The notes below the pieces were generated by a model. The model was not told the DNA's origin, searched no databases, and was given only the letters and a program-made list of their open reading frames with translations. The translations under genes were made by a program, and so were the position numbers. Positions 5,565-6,449 of a stretch of DNA of 6,449 nucleotides are shown piece by piece (the first letter of the stretch is position 1; each line of letters starts with the position of its first letter). The DNA is taken from NCBI GenBank assembly GCA_028287665.1, contig JAQBPF010000264.1, positions 1-6,449 of the forward strand, in the 5' to 3' direction. Source of the DNA: Deinococcus sp. (GTDB taxonomy: Bacteria > Deinococcota > Deinococci > Deinococcales > Deinococcaceae).

Positions 5565-6449
5565 GTCCGTCGGCCGCCTGGTCGCTGCGCCTCCTCGGAG
5601 ACGCGACCCTCAGTGGCGCGGGCCTGCCGGGGTGGAGGCCCGAACGCAAACTGGCGGCCTGCCTGGCTTATCTGGCGCTGGAAGGCCCCACATCCCGCTC
5701 GCGGCTGGTCGGCCTGTTGTGGCCGGATTCGCCCGAATCCACCGCACGCAACAACCTCTCGCAGATGATTCGCAAGCTGCGTCTGGCCAGCGGCGCTGAT
5801 CTGATGGTCGGCACCGACGTGCTCTCTCTTCACCCGGACCTGACCACCGACGCGGTGCAGGCCCGCGACGCCTTTACGCAGGGGCGGCTTCCCGAGGTGC
5901 TGGCGCTGGACGGCGAGTTGCTGGAAAACCTGAGCTACGACGATTGCCCGGACCTGGCCGACTGGGTGACCGCCGAGCGCGAGCGGCTCCTGGAATGGCG
6001 GGCCCACGCCCGGCGGCACGAGGCGGCCCGGCTGGAGGGGGCCGGAGACTATGAGGCGGCCCTGACCCATGCGCGGGCCCTGCTGGACCTCGATCCCGTG
6101 TCCGAGGACGCGCACCGACGCCTGATGCGGCTGCACTATCTGCGGGGCGACCGTCCCGCCGCCCTCAAAACCTACCGCCGCTGCCAGGAGATGCTGCGGC
6201 GGGAATTCGGCACCGACCCCCTGCCCGAAACCGCGCACCTTGCCCGCGAGATCGACCGCGGCACGGTATCGGTGGGGCCAGCGCCCAGCAAACCCGAACT
6301 GCCCCTGGCCGTCCTGCGCCCGCCGCACCTGATGGGCCGCGAGCGCGAGTGGGCGCAGATGGAGCGGGCCTGGGAGGCAGGCCAGTGGATCTACATCACG
6401 GGCGAGCCGGGATCGGGCAAGACGCGGCTGGCTCTGGACTTCGCGGCCA
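5561..6449 (+). CDS. SARP/AfsR-like transcriptional regulator, N-terminal part (3' end outside window)
   Basis: The frame is open from GTG 5561 to the window edge, 296 codons. Residues 7-95 form a SARP-type winged helix: WSLRLLGDATL, then RKLAACLAYLALEGPTSRS, LVGLLWPDSP and the recognition-helix region ARNNLSQMIRKLR (62-74). Residues 95-245 are a bacterial transcriptional activation domain (BTAD) with TPR-like helices: DLADWVTAERERLLEWR, GDYEAALTHARALLDLDP, LMRLHYLRGDRPAALKTYRRC and the ending FGTDPLPET. After a linker, LMGREREW starts an AAA/STAND ATPase domain with Walker A GEPGSGKTR at 281-289; Walker B lies outside. Family members are large ATP-dependent activators that often act near their own gene, so the NmrA-like gene is a candidate target by position only. 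GTG 5561 has only a poor Shine-Dalgarno and overlaps the stop of the leader ORF at 5502, suggesting coupled translation. The N-terminus at this GTG fits the family's usual start. Confidence 0.88.
   Translation, partial: MSPSAAWSLRLLGDATLSGAGLPGWRPERKLAACLAYLALEGPTSRSRLVGLLWPDSPESTARNNLSQMIRKLRLASGADLMVGTDVLSLHPDLTTDAVQARDAFTQGRLPEVLALDGELLENLSYDDCPDLADWVTAERERLLEWRAHARRHEAARLEGAGDYEAALTHARALLDLDPVSEDAHRRLMRLHYLRGDRPAALKTYRRCQEMLRREFGTDPLPETAHLAREIDRGTVSVGPAPSKPELPLAVLRPPHLMGREREWAQMERAWEAGQWIYITGEPGSGKTRLALDFAA

Noticed and set aside
5453..6328. Minus-strand open frame of 291 codons opposite the regulator
   Set aside because: The plus strand encodes clear winged-helix, BTAD and Walker A motifs; the antisense product has none.

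Overview
The window looks like chromosomal DNA of a GC-rich bacterium. The composition, strong AGGAGG-type ribosome binding sites, Ig-like/propeller lipoproteins and a BTAD-ATPase regulator all fit a Deinococcus-like organism. This is inference from style: no rRNA or marker gene is present to prove it. No tRNA, rRNA, CRISPR array, insertion sequence or phage gene was seen.

Layout. At the left edge a small secreted protein of unknown function (1-438, minus strand, 3' end outside the window) is transcribed away from everything else. A 268-base divergent intergenic region follows. It is unusually rich in inverted repeats and holds a palindrome beside a weak -10-like box. Then come four plus-strand genes. 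(i) 707-2587 encodes a lipoprotein with two Ig-like domains and seven delta-60 repeats that should fold as a seven-bladed beta-propeller. (ii) After a very strong hairpin, 2695-4209 encodes a second lipoprotein with a proline-rich stalk, a ZU5-like domain, an Ig-like domain and an unrecognised C-terminal domain. (iii) 4298-5278 encodes an NmrA-type atypical short-chain dehydrogenase (SDR), closed by a clear intrinsic terminator. (iv) After an AT-richer stretch, 5561 to the right edge encodes the N-terminal half of a SARP/AfsR-like regulator (winged helix, BTAD, start of an ATPase domain with Walker A).

How they may work together. The two lipoproteins are probably cell-envelope scaffold or binding proteins, and the minus-strand protein is also exported, so the left two-thirds is an envelope/secretome cluster. 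The SDR and regulator are cytoplasmic. The terminator at 5315-5344 makes the regulator a separate transcription unit. The most interesting local detail is a 20-codon leader ORF (5502-5564) with a near-ideal ribosome binding site. Its stop codon overlaps the regulator's GTG start (GTGA), which suggests translational coupling.

No complete novel system is demonstrable here. The points worth a second look are the leader ORF, the structured divergent intergenic region, and the orphan C-terminal domain of the ZU5-like lipoprotein.
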